64,000 nt of DNA from an uncultured Cohaesibacter sp. (GCF_963677725.1 NZ_OY782507.1:186001-250000), one strand, 5' to 3'; numbered from the stretch's first letter, positions 45,991 through 55,573 are shown. A program made the numbers and translations. Notes: a model not told the origin generated them from the sequence alone.

Positions 45991-47065
45991 GCTGCAAAAA
46001 CGTCGCAATGCTTCGCAAGTCATGTCGCTCGTGTCACCATTGCTGGCAATCTTTTTGACGCTGCTGACCGGCGCGGTGATGTTCGGTGTGCTGGGGTTTA
46101 ATCCCGCCAGGGCATTGTTTGTCTATTTTGTCGAACCCCTTCTCGATAGCTGGAGTTTGCAGGAACTGATTGTCAAGGCGTCGCCGTTGATCCTGATCGG
46201 CGTTGGCCTGACCATCTGCTATCGCTCCAACAACTGGAATATCGGGGCGGAAGGCCAATTCACCATTGGGGCCATTTGCGGCTCGGTTACTCCGATCCTG
46301 CTGCCCGATTGGCAGAATGTGATGACCTTTCCGGTGATGATGGCAATGGGTGCCTTGGGCGGTGCGTTGTTTGGTTATTTGCCCGCCATGCTCAAAAACA
46401 GGTTCGGAGCCAACGAGATTCTGACCAGTTTGATGCTGACCTATGTGGCGTTGCTGGCGCTCGATTATCTGGTGCGCGGCCCATGGAAGGATCCTGACGG
46501 TTTCAACTTCCCCGAAAGCCGGCTGTTTCATGATTATGCCGTTGCGCCAAGCCTGTTTGAAGGTGGTCGCATGCATATTGGCGCCGTGCTGGCGCTGATC
46601 GCCGCCGGGGTCATTTTCGTGTTGTTCGCTCGGACGCTTAAGGGATTTGAGATCAAGGTTCTGGGGGCGACCCCGAGAGCGGGTAGCTTTGCCGGATTCT
46701 CGCGCGAGCGCATGACGGTCTTTGCTTTTCTCGTCTCCGGTGCACTGGCCGGCCTTGCTGGCATTTTGGAAGTGTCCGGTCCCATCGGACAGCTGATCCC
46801 AACCATTTCGCCAGGTTATGGCTTTACGGCAATCATCGTGGCATTCCTTGGGCGTCTCAACCCGATCGGTGTCATTTTCGCAGGTCTGCTGCTGGCCTTG
46901 TCCTATCTGGGCGGGGAAGCGGCGCAGGTTGAGCTTGGGGTTTCGGAGAAGACCTCCAAGGCCTTTCAGGGTATCTTGCTGTTTTATGTTCTGGCCTGTG
47001 ACACGCTCATTCATTACCGCATCAAACTGGTCAACCACAAGGCCGTGAGCAAAGAGGCGAACTGA
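45980..47065 (+). CDS. ABC transporter permease, nucleoside/BMP type, first subunit
   Basis: This is a 361-residue permease of the branched-chain/ribose type, COG4603-like. The start at 45980 is set by GGAGG 5 bases upstream. It has about nine helices, with NNWNIGAEGQFTIG near residue 77 and the conserved coupling-loop region around GATPRAGSFAGFSRERM near 225-240. It overlaps the ATPase gene by 11 bases and the next permease by 1, so the operon is tightly coupled. Confidence 0.93.
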   Translation: MRLELQKRRNASQVMSLVSPLLAIFLTLLTGAVMFGVLGFNPARALFVYFVEPLLDSWSLQELIVKASPLILIGVGLTICYRSNNWNIGAEGQFTIGAICGSVTPILLPDWQNVMTFPVMMAMGALGGALFGYLPAMLKNRFGANEILTSLMLTYVALLALDYLVRGPWKDPDGFNFPESRLFHDYAVAPSLFEGGRMHIGAVLALIAAGVIFVLFARTLKGFEIKVLGATPRAGSFAGFSRERMTVFAFLVSGALAGLAGILEVSGPIGQLIPTISPGYGFTAIIVAFLGRLNPIGVIFAGLLLALSYLGGEAAQVELGVSEKTSKAFQGILLFYVLACDTLIHYRIKLVNHKAVSKEAN

Positions 47066-47985
47066 TGGAATTTGCAGAAGCATTGCTGGTCTCTATTGTC
47101 ACGGCTTCGACGCCTTTGTTGCTGGCTGCGATTGGTGAGCTGGTCGTCGAACGGTCAGGGGTTCTCAATCTTGGTGTTGAAGGCATGATGATCCTCGGCG
47201 CGGTCTGTGCCTTTGCGGTCACTCTGACATCGGGCAATCCTTATTTGGGTATTCTGGCCGGAATGGCCGGGGGCATTGCCATGGGGGCTCTGTTTGGCAT
47301 TCTGACGCTTGGTCTGGTGGCCAATCAAGTGGCGACTGGTCTTGCACTCACCCTGCTTGGGCTTGGTCTTTCGGGCATGATGGGAGAGCATTTTGTCGGC
47401 ACGCCGGGCATCAAGCTTGAACCGATTGCCATTCCGTTTCTCTCCAGCTTGCCCATCATCGGCAAAGTGCTTTTCGGTCAAGACCTGCTTTTCTATATTG
47501 CCATCGCTCTGGTCGCGGGTGTGAGCTGGGTTCTGTTCAAGACGCGCTGGGGCCTGATCATTCGCGCGGTTGGTGAAAATCATGCCTCCGCTCATGCGCT
47601 TGGCTACAATGTCATTCGGGTGCGGTTTTTCGCGGTTCTGTTTGGCGGATTGTGTGCGGGCCTGTCCGGAGCCTATCTTTCGCTTGTTTATACCAATCTG
47701 TGGATTGAAAACATGACTGCGGGCCGTGGCTGGATTGCGCTGGCTCTGGTGGTCTTTGCGTCTTGGCTGCCCGGTCGCATTGCCGTTGGCGCCTATTTGT
47801 TCGGGGCGGTTTCGATCCTGCAATTCCATGCGCAAGGCTTTGGTCTGGGTATTCCGTCCCAGTTGCTGTCCGCGCTGCCTTATCTGGCGACCATTGGCGC
47901 CTTGATACTCATTTCACGCAACCGGAATGTTGCCCGGGTGAATACCCCGTCCTGTCTGGGACAGGCCTTCGTTCCGGATCGATGA
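47065..47985 (+). CDS. ABC transporter permease, nucleoside/BMP type, second subunit
   Basis: This is a 306-residue permease, COG1079-like, and partner of the previous gene. VLNLGVEGMMILGAV near residue 33 and GENHASAHALGYNVIRVRF near 171 are the family's conserved segments. It begins within TGATG, sharing one base with the previous stop. The binding-protein gene follows 124 bases later. Confidence 0.93.
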   Translation: MEFAEALLVSIVTASTPLLLAAIGELVVERSGVLNLGVEGMMILGAVCAFAVTLTSGNPYLGILAGMAGGIAMGALFGILTLGLVANQVATGLALTLLGLGLSGMMGEHFVGTPGIKLEPIAIPFLSSLPIIGKVLFGQDLLFYIAIALVAGVSWVLFKTRWGLIIRAVGENHASAHALGYNVIRVRFFAVLFGGLCAGLSGAYLSLVYTNLWIENMTAGRGWIALALVVFASWLPGRIAVGAYLFGAVSILQFHAQGFGLGIPSQLLSALPYLATIGALILISRNRNVARVNTPSCLGQAFVPDR

Positions 47986-48109
47986 TCCACTGTCGCAAGG
48001 CTGCCGACAGTTTCACAAACAGCATTCCGGATTGTCTGGTTCGGGATGTAGCAATTGCAAGGAAAGGATCCAGTCAATGGATCTGGCAACCATGAGAGGG
48101 ATGCTTCAA

Positions 48110-49177
48110 ATGAAAAAGATTTTTGTAGCGGCTGCTGCCGTTGCTTTGGGTCTGTCCGCAGGTGCGGCGCAGGCTGCTGACAAGGTCAAGGCTGGCTTTG
48201 TGTATGTTGGTCCGGTTGGTGACATGGGCTGGTCCTATCAGCATGATCAGGGCCGCAAGGCTGTCGAGGCCGCTTTTGGCGACAAGGTCGAAACCACATT
48301 CGTTGAGAATGTGAAAGAAGGCCCGGATGCCGAGCGTGTGATCGAGAAACTGGCTCGTTCCGGCAACGATATTATCTTTACCACCTCGTTCGGCTTCATG
48401 AATCCGACCTTGAAGGTTGCGAAGAAATATCCAAAAGTGAAGTTTGAACATGCCACCGGCTACAAACGTGCCAAGAATGTTGCGACCTATGGCTCGCGCT
48501 TCTATGAAGGCCGTTATGTGATCGGTCAGATTGCTGGTAAAATGTCCAAGACCGGCACTGTCGGCTATATCGCTTCCTTCCCGATCCCTGAAGTTGTGCG
48601 CGGCATCAACTCCTTCCTGCTGGGTGCTCAGTCCGTCAATCCTGACATGAAAATCAAGGTTGTCTGGGTCAACAGCTGGTTCGATCCGGGCAAAGAAGCT
48701 GATGCTGCGAAAGCTTTGATCGATCAGGGTGCCGACATCATCAGCCAGCATACCGATTCTGCCGCTCCTCTGCAGGTGGCCGCAGAGCGCAATGTGCTTG
48801 GCTTTGGTCAGGCGTCTGACATGATCAAGTTCGCTCCGAAAAACCAGCTGACTGCGATCGTTGACAATTGGGGCGACTATTATGTGTCCCGCGTTCAGGC
48901 TGTCATGGATGGCACCTGGAAAGGCGAAGACACCTGGGGTGGTTTCGACAAGGAAATGGTGCATATGGCACCGTTCACCAACCTGCCTGACGATGTTGTA
49001 AAAATGGCTGAAGAAACCACTGCCGCCATCAAGTCCGGCAAGTTGCATCCATTCCAGGGTCCGATCTTCAAGCAGGACGGGACACAGGCCATCAAGGAAG
49101 GTGAAGTGCTTGACGATGGCACGCTTCTTGGCATGAACTGGTATGTTAAAGGCGTAGACGACAAGCTTCCACAATAA
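48110..49177 (+). CDS. BMP family ABC transporter substrate-binding protein
   Basis: The 355-residue periplasmic lipobox-free binding protein is of the BMP/PnrA type, which bind nucleosides in characterised cases. The signal peptide is MKKIFVAAAAVALGLSAGAA and ends near AQA. The mature start KVKAGFVYVGPVGDMGWSY, the DIIFTTSFGFM strand and the late GFGQASDMIKFAP are characteristic. The start at 48110 puts the signal peptide at the N terminus; an in-frame ATG at 48077 has a better ribosome site (GGAAAGGA) and would add 11 residues. It closes the operon before a strong terminator. Confidence 0.94.
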   Translation: MKKIFVAAAAVALGLSAGAAQAADKVKAGFVYVGPVGDMGWSYQHDQGRKAVEAAFGDKVETTFVENVKEGPDAERVIEKLARSGNDIIFTTSFGFMNPTLKVAKKYPKVKFEHATGYKRAKNVATYGSRFYEGRYVIGQIAGKMSKTGTVGYIASFPIPEVVRGINSFLLGAQSVNPDMKIKVVWVNSWFDPGKEADAAKALIDQGADIISQHTDSAAPLQVAAERNVLGFGQASDMIKFAPKNQLTAIVDNWGDYYVSRVQAVMDGTWKGEDTWGGFDKEMVHMAPFTNLPDDVVKMAEETTAAIKSGKLHPFQGPIFKQDGTQAIKEGEVLDDGTLLGMNWYVKGVDDKLPQ

Positions 49178-49226
49178 GGCATGTTTTATGCTGTTGCCCC
49201 GTTGGGGTAGATGACAAATATCAATA

Positions 49227-49257
49227 AGCCCCGGAAGCATATCTTCCGGGGCTTTTT
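49227..49257 (+). terminator. BMP transporter operon terminator
   Basis: AGCCCCGGAAG (49227-49237) and CTTCCGGGGCT (49243-49253) form a perfect 11-bp stem with a CATAT loop, followed by a T run to 49257. Confidence 0.93.
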
Positions 49258-49416
49258 GTTGGTTTATGCTGTTATGGTGCTGGTCTTGAAGGAAGGCATC
49301 ACGTGATCGCAAAAAAGAATGCGGTTAGTCTTCTCGCTATTGAGTTGATCATATTTTATGCAACCAAGAATAGTATATCGGCGATTTTTCTGTGATATGC
49401 GCGCAATGGTGGTATA

Positions 49417-49572
49417 TTGGTACAAGTGTATGACTTGATTGCAGCCCTGTTTTTCTGCATTATTGGTGTGCTGGTTTTCGATAACTTGTTATTGTTGGCA
49501 GTGTCCATAGGGTCTTGTATAGCTGGGGGGCTCGCTTGGTTGGATGCTGCAAATGAGGTCCTTCATCTGTGA
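49417..49572 (+). CDS. small predicted membrane protein (51 residues), unannotated
   Basis: A TTG at 49417, preceded by GGTGG, opens 51 codons ending in TGA at 49570-49572. An in-frame GTG at 49426 is an alternative. The peptide is mostly two hydrophobic helices, LIAALFFCIIGVLVF and LLLLAVSIGSCIAGGLAWL, joined by FDN, with a short polar end. An independent terminator hairpin begins inside its last codons. The region lies after the transporter operon terminator, so it is its own transcript. It could also be a small RNA. No clear promoter is visible. Confidence 0.42.
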   Translation: MVQVYDLIAALFFCIIGVLVFDNLLLLAVSIGSCIAGGLAWLDAANEVLHL

Positions 49573-49588
49573 TGGGCCTCATTTTTTT
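49551..49588 (+). terminator. second terminator, downstream of the small membrane ORF
   Basis: AAATGAGGTCC (49551-49561) pairs with GGGCCTCATTT (49574-49584) with one G-T pair and a 12-base loop, followed by seven T (49582-49588). No previously obvious gene feeds it, since the transporter operon already ends at 49257. Confidence 0.85.
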
Positions 49589-49694
49589 GGTATATAGGGT
49601 TGTCAGATCGGCTCGATTTTCGTTTCTTGTATGGGCTTAAAAGCAAGTGGCAGGGTAATTTTACCTATTTGCCCCATATTCAGGAAACCTTTTG

Positions 49695-50063
49695 ATGCGA
49701 TCCATTCTTTGTCTGGTGTTGTTTTTTTGCCTGTCCGGTGTTGCGCAAGCAAGCAACTATGTTTCCTCTGAGGCGCATGGCTATCGTTTGTCCTGCAACA
49801 TGGATGGCTATGTTTTGACCTCCAGTTATCCGGTTTTTCGGTTTGTCGAAAATGGTGCCATGTCGCGCATTGAGACGCTTGATCCTGAAAAGATCTATCT
49901 TGGAAAAAGTTGTGATGCATCGCACAAGGTGCTGGGACGTGGTCAATGGTGTTGGGCCAATGGGGGCTTTCGGGTGTCGTTCGGCGGGCACAATATCGGT
50001 TTCCCACGGCAGGAGCTTGGCTGCGCTGCCGACGTGCTGGTTCCGACCCCTTGCGGCTGCTGA
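49695..50063 (+). CDS. small secreted protein, unknown
   Basis: This 122-residue protein has a clear signal peptide (MRSILCLVLFFCLSGVAQA) with cleavage before SNYVSS. The mature part is about 103 residues, rich in Gly and aromatic residues, with six cysteines including a terminal C-G-C, suggesting disulfides in the periplasm. AGGAAA lies 8 bases before the ATG. I do not recognise a family. A terminator follows. It is convergent with the PiT gene. Confidence 0.8.
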   Translation: MRSILCLVLFFCLSGVAQASNYVSSEAHGYRLSCNMDGYVLTSSYPVFRFVENGAMSRIETLDPEKIYLGKSCDASHKVLGRGQWCWANGGFRVSFGGHNIGFPRQELGCAADVLVPTPCGC

Positions 50064-50099
50064 GGTTCTGCGGAGGCATTCATAATCCCAGAATGCAAC

Positions 50100-50132
50100 A
50101 AACCCGGCCTCATCGAGACCGGGTTTGGTTTT
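50100..50132 (+). terminator. terminator of the small secreted protein gene
   Basis: AAACCCGG (50100-50107) pairs with CCGGGTTT (50119-50126), with a second small stem CTC/GAG in the loop, followed by GGTTTT. Confidence 0.75.
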
Positions 50133-50191
50133 AAACGCCATTTCTCAGTATGTTATTGCATTCCCGTGATCGGCTGTTTCCAAGAATTGCA

Positions 50192-51760
50192 CTAGATCAT
50201 CATGCCGCGCAGGGCAAAGAAGAAAAATGCCGCGAGGAAGGCGGACACCGGAACCGTGATCACCCAGGCCGAAGCGATCTTTAGCAGCGATGACCGTTTG
50301 ACCAGCTGGCGCTTCAGGGCTTTTTTCAGCTTCTTTTGCTGCGCGGCCGAGATGGCTGCTTCCGGTCCCATTTCCTTGAGGGCATTAAGCATCAGGCGTT
50401 TGTCATCAAGCGGGGCGTTTTTGAACTCTTTCAGAACCTGTTCCACATGGGCAATGTCAGGGTCGCCTTCATGCTTGGCAAGCACGGTTTCAACCACGCG
50501 CCCCATGCGCTGATCCAGAAATTCACGCAAGAATCCAACGCCAAAGACTGCACCGAGCGCCACATGGGTCGAACTGATGGGCATGCCGAGCTGACTGGCA
50601 ATGATCACCGTTACGGCAGCGGCCAAGGCGATACAAAAGGCGCGGGAGCGGTCGAGTTCGGTGATTTCGCTGCCGACGGTGCGGATCAGTTTGGGACCGA
50701 ACAGGGCAAGGCCGACTGAAATGCCGATGGCGCCGATCACCATGACCCACAAGGGAATGCTAACCTTTGCGGCTCCTGTGCCGGTGCTCAGGACCTCAAC
50801 CACGCCTGCCAGCGGACCAACGGCGTTGGCGACATCATTTGCCCCGTGGGCAAAGCTGAGCAGGGCAGCGGCGAAGACCAATGGAAAGGTGAAGAGGCGG
50901 TTGACGCTGGCTCTGTCCGGGGTCAAATCCCGGGTTGCCTTGGCGACCATCGGTTTGACGATCAGATAACAGAGGACAGCAACGGCAACACCTGCCAGAA
51001 GGGCGGATGTAAAGTCGATTTTGACGAGCTTTTTAATGCCTTTGAGAGCGATGTATGTGGTGAAGGCCCAGGCCATGATCGAAATCATGATCGGGACAAC
51101 GCGGCGGGCGGCAGCCACGGGGTTTTGCTGGAAAAAGACCAGACGCTTTAATGTATAGAGGGTGAGGGCGGCAACAATTCCGCCCATGACCGGCGAGATC
51201 ACCCAGCTGGCTGCAATCTTGGCCATCGATCCCCAGTTGACGACTTCCCATCCTGCGGCTGCGATGCCTGCACCCATGACGCCACCGACAATCGAATGGG
51301 TGGTTGATACCGGAGCACCAAGCCAGGTTGCCGCATTGAGCCAGATTGCTGCCCCCATCAGGGCGCCCATCATGACCCAAACAAACACATCCGTATTGCT
51401 TAGGCTTGCTGGATCGATAATGCCTTTCTTTACGGTATTGACCACATCGCCGCCGGCAATAATGGCGCCGCCTGCTTCGAATACGGAGGCAATGCCGATG
51501 GCCATGGTCATAGTCATGGCGAAAGAGCCAACGGCCGGGCCAACATTGTTGGCCACATCGTTGGCTCCGATATTCATGGCCATATAGGCTCCGATAACGG
51601 AGGCTGCGATCAACAGAAAGGATTGGTCGACATGGGCAAATTCGTTGCCCGAATAGATCATCACTCCCACAATGAAAATGACTGCGGTCCCAATCCGTCC
51701 AACCTCTGTTCGACTGAGATCGGTCGCATTCTCGATTTTCACATAGTCACGAATTTTCAT
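50192..51760 (-). CDS. inorganic phosphate transporter, PiT family
   Basis: This is a 522-residue low-affinity phosphate carrier that co-transports metal-phosphate with protons or sodium. The start at 51760 (MKIRDY) is supported by GGAG 5 bases upstream; an upstream frame to 51940 is unlike the family. The two PHO4 signatures are present, NIGANDVANNVGPAVGS and HGANDVANAVGPLAG. About twelve helices surround a cytoplasmic loop, with a basic, lysine-rich stretch near 480-500. The PiT copy is alone, with no PhoU-like pit accessory protein beside it. Confidence 0.94.
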   Translation of the reverse strand: MKIRDYVKIENATDLSRTEVGRIGTAVIFIVGVMIYSGNEFAHVDQSFLLIAASVIGAYMAMNIGANDVANNVGPAVGSFAMTMTMAIGIASVFEAGGAIIAGGDVVNTVKKGIIDPASLSNTDVFVWVMMGALMGAAIWLNAATWLGAPVSTTHSIVGGVMGAGIAAAGWEVVNWGSMAKIAASWVISPVMGGIVAALTLYTLKRLVFFQQNPVAAARRVVPIMISIMAWAFTTYIALKGIKKLVKIDFTSALLAGVAVAVLCYLIVKPMVAKATRDLTPDRASVNRLFTFPLVFAAALLSFAHGANDVANAVGPLAGVVEVLSTGTGAAKVSIPLWVMVIGAIGISVGLALFGPKLIRTVGSEITELDRSRAFCIALAAAVTVIIASQLGMPISSTHVALGAVFGVGFLREFLDQRMGRVVETVLAKHEGDPDIAHVEQVLKEFKNAPLDDKRLMLNALKEMGPEAAISAAQQKKLKKALKRQLVKRSSLLKIASAWVITVPVSAFLAAFFFFALRGMMI

Positions 51761-52118
51761 GGTCACTCCAGGACATGTCATTCTTCGGCGTGGTCGGCCA
51801 TCAGCGACCTGACAGGGTTCTGATGCAAATTCGCTCGTACATGAACCCAAGACGAAGTGAAACCCAACTGCTCTAAAGCGTGCGGTCTCGCGAAGCGCTT
51901 TACCAAAGAGGGCTCGAAAGTCATCGAAGATTCTCGACATATCGACAGTTTCTTTATGTTTTGCGCACTGATTGCTCTTTTGCTGTTCCCAACATGCTTA
52001 ATTTGTTGATACAAGCAGTTTGAAATTTTGGTCGCTTGAGACTCGAACGAGGTTTGCGCGCAGCAGCCTTAGGTCGCAGGGGCTGAAACTGCCTCTCTGC
52101 CAATCCCTGTGGGTTCTG
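51761..52118. other. divergent intergenic region upstream of PiT
   Basis: I see no gene in these 358 bases and no clear Pho box. In-frame extensions of both neighbours enter it without ribosome sites. Confidence 0.4.
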
Positions 52119-52745
52119 ATGAAACGCCTTTTGCCTCTCGTCCTATCGCTGTTTCTGTTTTCAACGCCTGCCTTGTCCTGTCTGGACGAGGATGTGACAC
52201 AGTCAGCTGATGCCGGAGGTGCTTTTGCAAAAACTCTTCGGGCATTTGACAATGACACCTTCCTGAAATCTTATTGTGCCTTGAGCGAAGACGATCAGAC
52301 GTTTGCTTTGCTCCTGTTTGGCAGTGCCTATGGTGACTATGAGGGCGATGACCGGGCAACATTGGCGCGTCTGTCCATCATGATTCCTGATATTCGGGAG
52401 AATGTTGCCTTCGTCGCAAAGCATGGCGAAATTCGCGAAGTCGATGATGAATGGGAAAGCATCGGCCTGTTGCGCATTGTTGAGCATATGCAGGCGCGCT
52501 TTCCGCAAACCAAGTCGGTCCTGACTGATGCCTATGTCAAGCAAACCGAGACCCTTTTTGCTGCTGCCTTGAAAGCGGTGGCGTCGAGGGAAGGGCAGTC
52601 AGACACAAAAATTATCGAGGCCCGACAGGCCATCGCAGAGCATGAGCGCCAAATCAGGGATTTGATGGATCACATTCAGTCCCTGCGCGATGAATTGCGC
52701 AAATATCGCACCATGCGCCATGAGCTTGAATTGCAGGTTCGATAG
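52119..52745 (+). CDS. secreted protein with C-terminal coiled coil, unknown
   Basis: This 208-residue protein begins with a signal peptide (MKRLLPLVLSLFLFSTPALS), followed by a cysteine at residue 21. The sequence before it (A-L-S-C) is not a good lipobox, so I do not call it a lipoprotein. The middle is acidic and helical. The last 50 residues form a coiled coil (ERQIRDLMDHIQSLRDELRK). I do not recognise a family. The start is chosen for the signal peptide; the frame is open back to 52020. Confidence 0.7.
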   Translation: MKRLLPLVLSLFLFSTPALSCLDEDVTQSADAGGAFAKTLRAFDNDTFLKSYCALSEDDQTFALLLFGSAYGDYEGDDRATLARLSIMIPDIRENVAFVAKHGEIREVDDEWESIGLLRIVEHMQARFPQTKSVLTDAYVKQTETLFAAALKAVASREGQSDTKIIEARQAIAEHERQIRDLMDHIQSLRDELRKYRTMRHELELQVR

Positions 52746-53066
52746 ACCTCTTCTTTATACGTTGAGAGTTGATCCGGCTCGTTGCCTGTTTTATCCGGCG
52801 GCTGATGGCTGTGCGGTTGGCCGTTTTGTGTCTGAATGAAGCTGGTCTGGCTTTAAGCGTTTTCCAAGAATTTGAACAAATTTGATTATCGGGGCTGTGA
52901 TACTCAACGTGTGGTCTTTGCGGATCAGTCGATAACATGCAAAAAATTTGCACAATTGCCATCGTTACGCAGGGCGCCCTAGTATTATTTTTACATTTCC
53001 ATTCTAGTTTTACTTGGATTGATAAATGGGCGTCCAAAAATAGATAATTGCAGGCGAGGTCTGACC
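52746..53066. other. intergenic region upstream of the GGDEF-EAL gene
   Basis: These 321 bases contain no supported gene. The A/T-rich end near 52985-53018 probably carries the promoter of the next gene, but I could not pick boxes with confidence. Confidence 0.4.
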
Positions 53067-55397
53067 GTGTTCAATATTACGGGAGTTTCGGGGAACAAGC
53101 TGGCCATCATCATGGTTGTGCATTTGATTGCGAGTTCACTTGGGGTCCTTGCAGTTCTGTCATGGCTTGAGGGCGCGTTTGCTGGATATTCTACCGCGTT
53201 GTGCATTTTGGCCGTCAATTGTCTCGGTTCCTTGTCCTTGTTGTTCATCGTGAGAAACCGGGTTCGCAAACACACCCAGATCCTGACCCATATTTTTGAT
53301 TCCATTCCCGATGTGGTGATCACCAAGGATTATGACGGCAAATTCGTTTACTGCAATCAGACGGTCGCCACCCTCTATGGCACGAGCTCCGCTGATATGG
53401 TTGGCAAGGACGATTTCCATTTTACCGGCAACCGGGAACAGGCGGATTTCTTCCTCGAAAATGTTCAGAACGTGATGGACAGAGAACAAGTCGAACAGGT
53501 CTATGAACAAGCCACCGATACCGAAACCGGAGATCTTCGACATTTTCAGTCGATCAAAATTCCGTTTCGCGATGCTAAGGGCAATCGCAAGATCTTTGTT
53601 CTGGCCAAGGATATCACTGACATTATCAAGCTGAAGGTTGAAGCGGACCGCGACAAAAGGCGGCTTCAGCAGGTTCTTAATGTTTCGCAGGAAGGCCTGT
53701 GGGAATGGAATGCCCAGACCAATGAAGTTCTGCACAATAACCAGTGGGAACATATTACCGGTGTGCGGCGTAGCGACAATAGCTACATGGAATTTGAAAG
53801 CTGCATCCTTGCCGAAGACAAACCAAAAGTACGTGATGCGCTGCGGCTGCTGATGGAGCGCAATATGCCATATTCCATCGAGTTTCGGATGCAGCGTCCC
53901 GACGGTAAGGTTATCTGGGTTTGGGACCGGGGCAAGGTTGCGGAATATGACAAGGATGGTCATCCGCTTTGGCTTGTTGGCATCGTGCAAGACATCACTG
54001 AAGAGAAGCATAATCAGGAAAAGATCACGCATCTGGCGTATTACGACCAGTTGACCGGGCTGGCCAACCGCACAAACCTTGAAGAAGAGGTGCATTTCGC
54101 CATTGAACAAAGCCGTGAGAAGAATGCCTATAATGCGTTGCTCTTTTTGGATCTGGATCGGTTCAAGTTGCTCAATGACAGTTATGGTCATGACATGGGG
54201 GATCGGCTGTTGCAGGAAGTTGCCAAACGCCTGAAAACCTGCGTTGGAGCCGGGGATACGCTTGCTCGTTTCGGTGGTGATGAGTTTGTTGTTTTGCTGG
54301 CCGGTCTTGACGCGAGCAATGAAGGTGACGCGGCCATAAAGGCGGAAGACATCGCCCAGGAGATCTTGAACAGTTTCGAACATTCATTCCTGCTTGGTGA
54401 CTATGAATATTCCTGTTCCACGAGCATCGGAATCTCGATCTTTTCGACTGACGACATGACGCTGGATGAGTTGCTCAAGCAGGCTGACATGGCCATGTAT
54501 GACGCCAAGGGAGCCGGGCGCAACGCCATTCGTTTCTTTAACCCTGAGATGCAGTCGTTGGCACATAGTCGGATCAAGATGGAAGCCGATCTCAAGCGTG
54601 ATCTGAATGCTCAAAAGCTGGACATTTATTACCAGCCACAAATCGCTTCAAGTGGTAAGATCGTTGGTGTGGAAGCGTTGTTGCGTTGGCCACACGACGA
54701 GTTGGGGATGGTGTCGCCGTCGGAATTTATTCCCATTGCTGAAAATTCCGGTCTCATACTTAGTCTTGGTGACTGGGTTTTGAAGACCGCTTGTCTGCAA
54801 TTGGCAGAATGGGCCAATGACCCGGTCCTGTCTGAAATTCACTTGTCGATCAATGTTAGTCCGGTGCAGCTGCACAGCAACAATTTTGTCAATTCAGTGA
54901 TCAATGCCCTGAATGAAAGTGGTGCCCCTGCGCACAAACTGAAAATCGAGATTACCGAGAGCATGCTTGTTCGCAATATGGACGAGAGCATTCGTAAAAT
55001 GCTGTGCCTCAAGAAGCACGGCGTGCTTTTCTCCCTTGATGATTTTGGAACCGGCTATTCTTGTCTTTCCTATCTCAAAAAGATGCCACTTGATCAACTC
55101 AAGATCGACCAGAGTTTCGTAAGGGATATTCTTGTCGATCCGAATGATGCGGCGATTGCTGAAATGATCGTTGGTTTGGGTCAAACGCTTAGTTTGAGTG
55201 TCGTGGCTGAAGGTGTGGAAGAGGAAGAGCAGAGGATTAGGTTGCAGCAATTAGGCTGTCACGTCTATCAGGGGTATCTGTTTGCTCACCCGATGCCAGT
55301 GAAGGACTTTGTCCACTTTGCAAGATGTTTCAGGTGTAAATCGGTACAGCAGCTGGATCTTGATTTCCCACCTGCGAATATCCTTCGCGTCTCGTGA
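53067..55397 (+). CDS. membrane PAS-PAS-GGDEF-EAL protein (cyclic di-GMP turnover)
   Basis: The start is GTG at 53067, 7 bases after GAGG, giving 776 residues; the frame is open back to 53019. Two membrane helices (about 12-33 and 38-62) anchor it, followed by two PAS sensor domains (about 70-185 and 195-310). The GGDEF domain (about 320-490) has an intact RFGGDEF at 402-407, but the inhibitory-site Arg is absent (G-A-G-D). The EAL domain (about 505-755) has EALLRW, FDDFGTGYS-type acids (DDFGTGYS) and EGVEE. Both halves appear catalytically competent, so net output depends on the sensors. It lies beside a nucleotide cyclase. Confidence 0.95.
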   Translation: MFNITGVSGNKLAIIMVVHLIASSLGVLAVLSWLEGAFAGYSTALCILAVNCLGSLSLLFIVRNRVRKHTQILTHIFDSIPDVVITKDYDGKFVYCNQTVATLYGTSSADMVGKDDFHFTGNREQADFFLENVQNVMDREQVEQVYEQATDTETGDLRHFQSIKIPFRDAKGNRKIFVLAKDITDIIKLKVEADRDKRRLQQVLNVSQEGLWEWNAQTNEVLHNNQWEHITGVRRSDNSYMEFESCILAEDKPKVRDALRLLMERNMPYSIEFRMQRPDGKVIWVWDRGKVAEYDKDGHPLWLVGIVQDITEEKHNQEKITHLAYYDQLTGLANRTNLEEEVHFAIEQSREKNAYNALLFLDLDRFKLLNDSYGHDMGDRLLQEVAKRLKTCVGAGDTLARFGGDEFVVLLAGLDASNEGDAAIKAEDIAQEILNSFEHSFLLGDYEYSCSTSIGISIFSTDDMTLDELLKQADMAMYDAKGAGRNAIRFFNPEMQSLAHSRIKMEADLKRDLNAQKLDIYYQPQIASSGKIVGVEALLRWPHDELGMVSPSEFIPIAENSGLILSLGDWVLKTACLQLAEWANDPVLSEIHLSINVSPVQLHSNNFVNSVINALNESGAPAHKLKIEITESMLVRNMDESIRKMLCLKKHGVLFSLDDFGTGYSCLSYLKKMPLDQLKIDQSFVRDILVDPNDAAIAEMIVGLGQTLSLSVVAEGVEEEEQRIRLQQLGCHVYQGYLFAHPMPVKDFVHFARCFRCKSVQQLDLDFPPANILRVS

Positions 55398-55573
55398 AAC
55401 GGCGCGCTGACCTTGCATGATGCACTGCCTGTCGTGCGGCGCTTTCGGTTTTTAGCGCTGAGGGCGAGGGCGTCCATCGTTTACCTTTTCATTCTCCAGC
55501 AAAGTGGCTAGGCTCATCCTATACCCCGTATGAGCGGGCAAGTCTCACTGCTTTGGATGAATGGCGCTCCTGC

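Noticed and set aside
44566..46023. 485-codon open frame antisense to the ABC ATPase gene
   Set aside because: Shadow of a gene with canonical Walker motifs; the antisense product has no recognisable domain.
48074..49312. 412-codon open frame antisense to the BMP binding-protein gene
   Set aside because: It would run through a strong terminator hairpin and lacks family features.
53160..54383. 407-codon open frame antisense to the GGDEF-EAL gene
   Set aside because: Shadow frame; the sense strand has intact PAS and GGDEF motifs.
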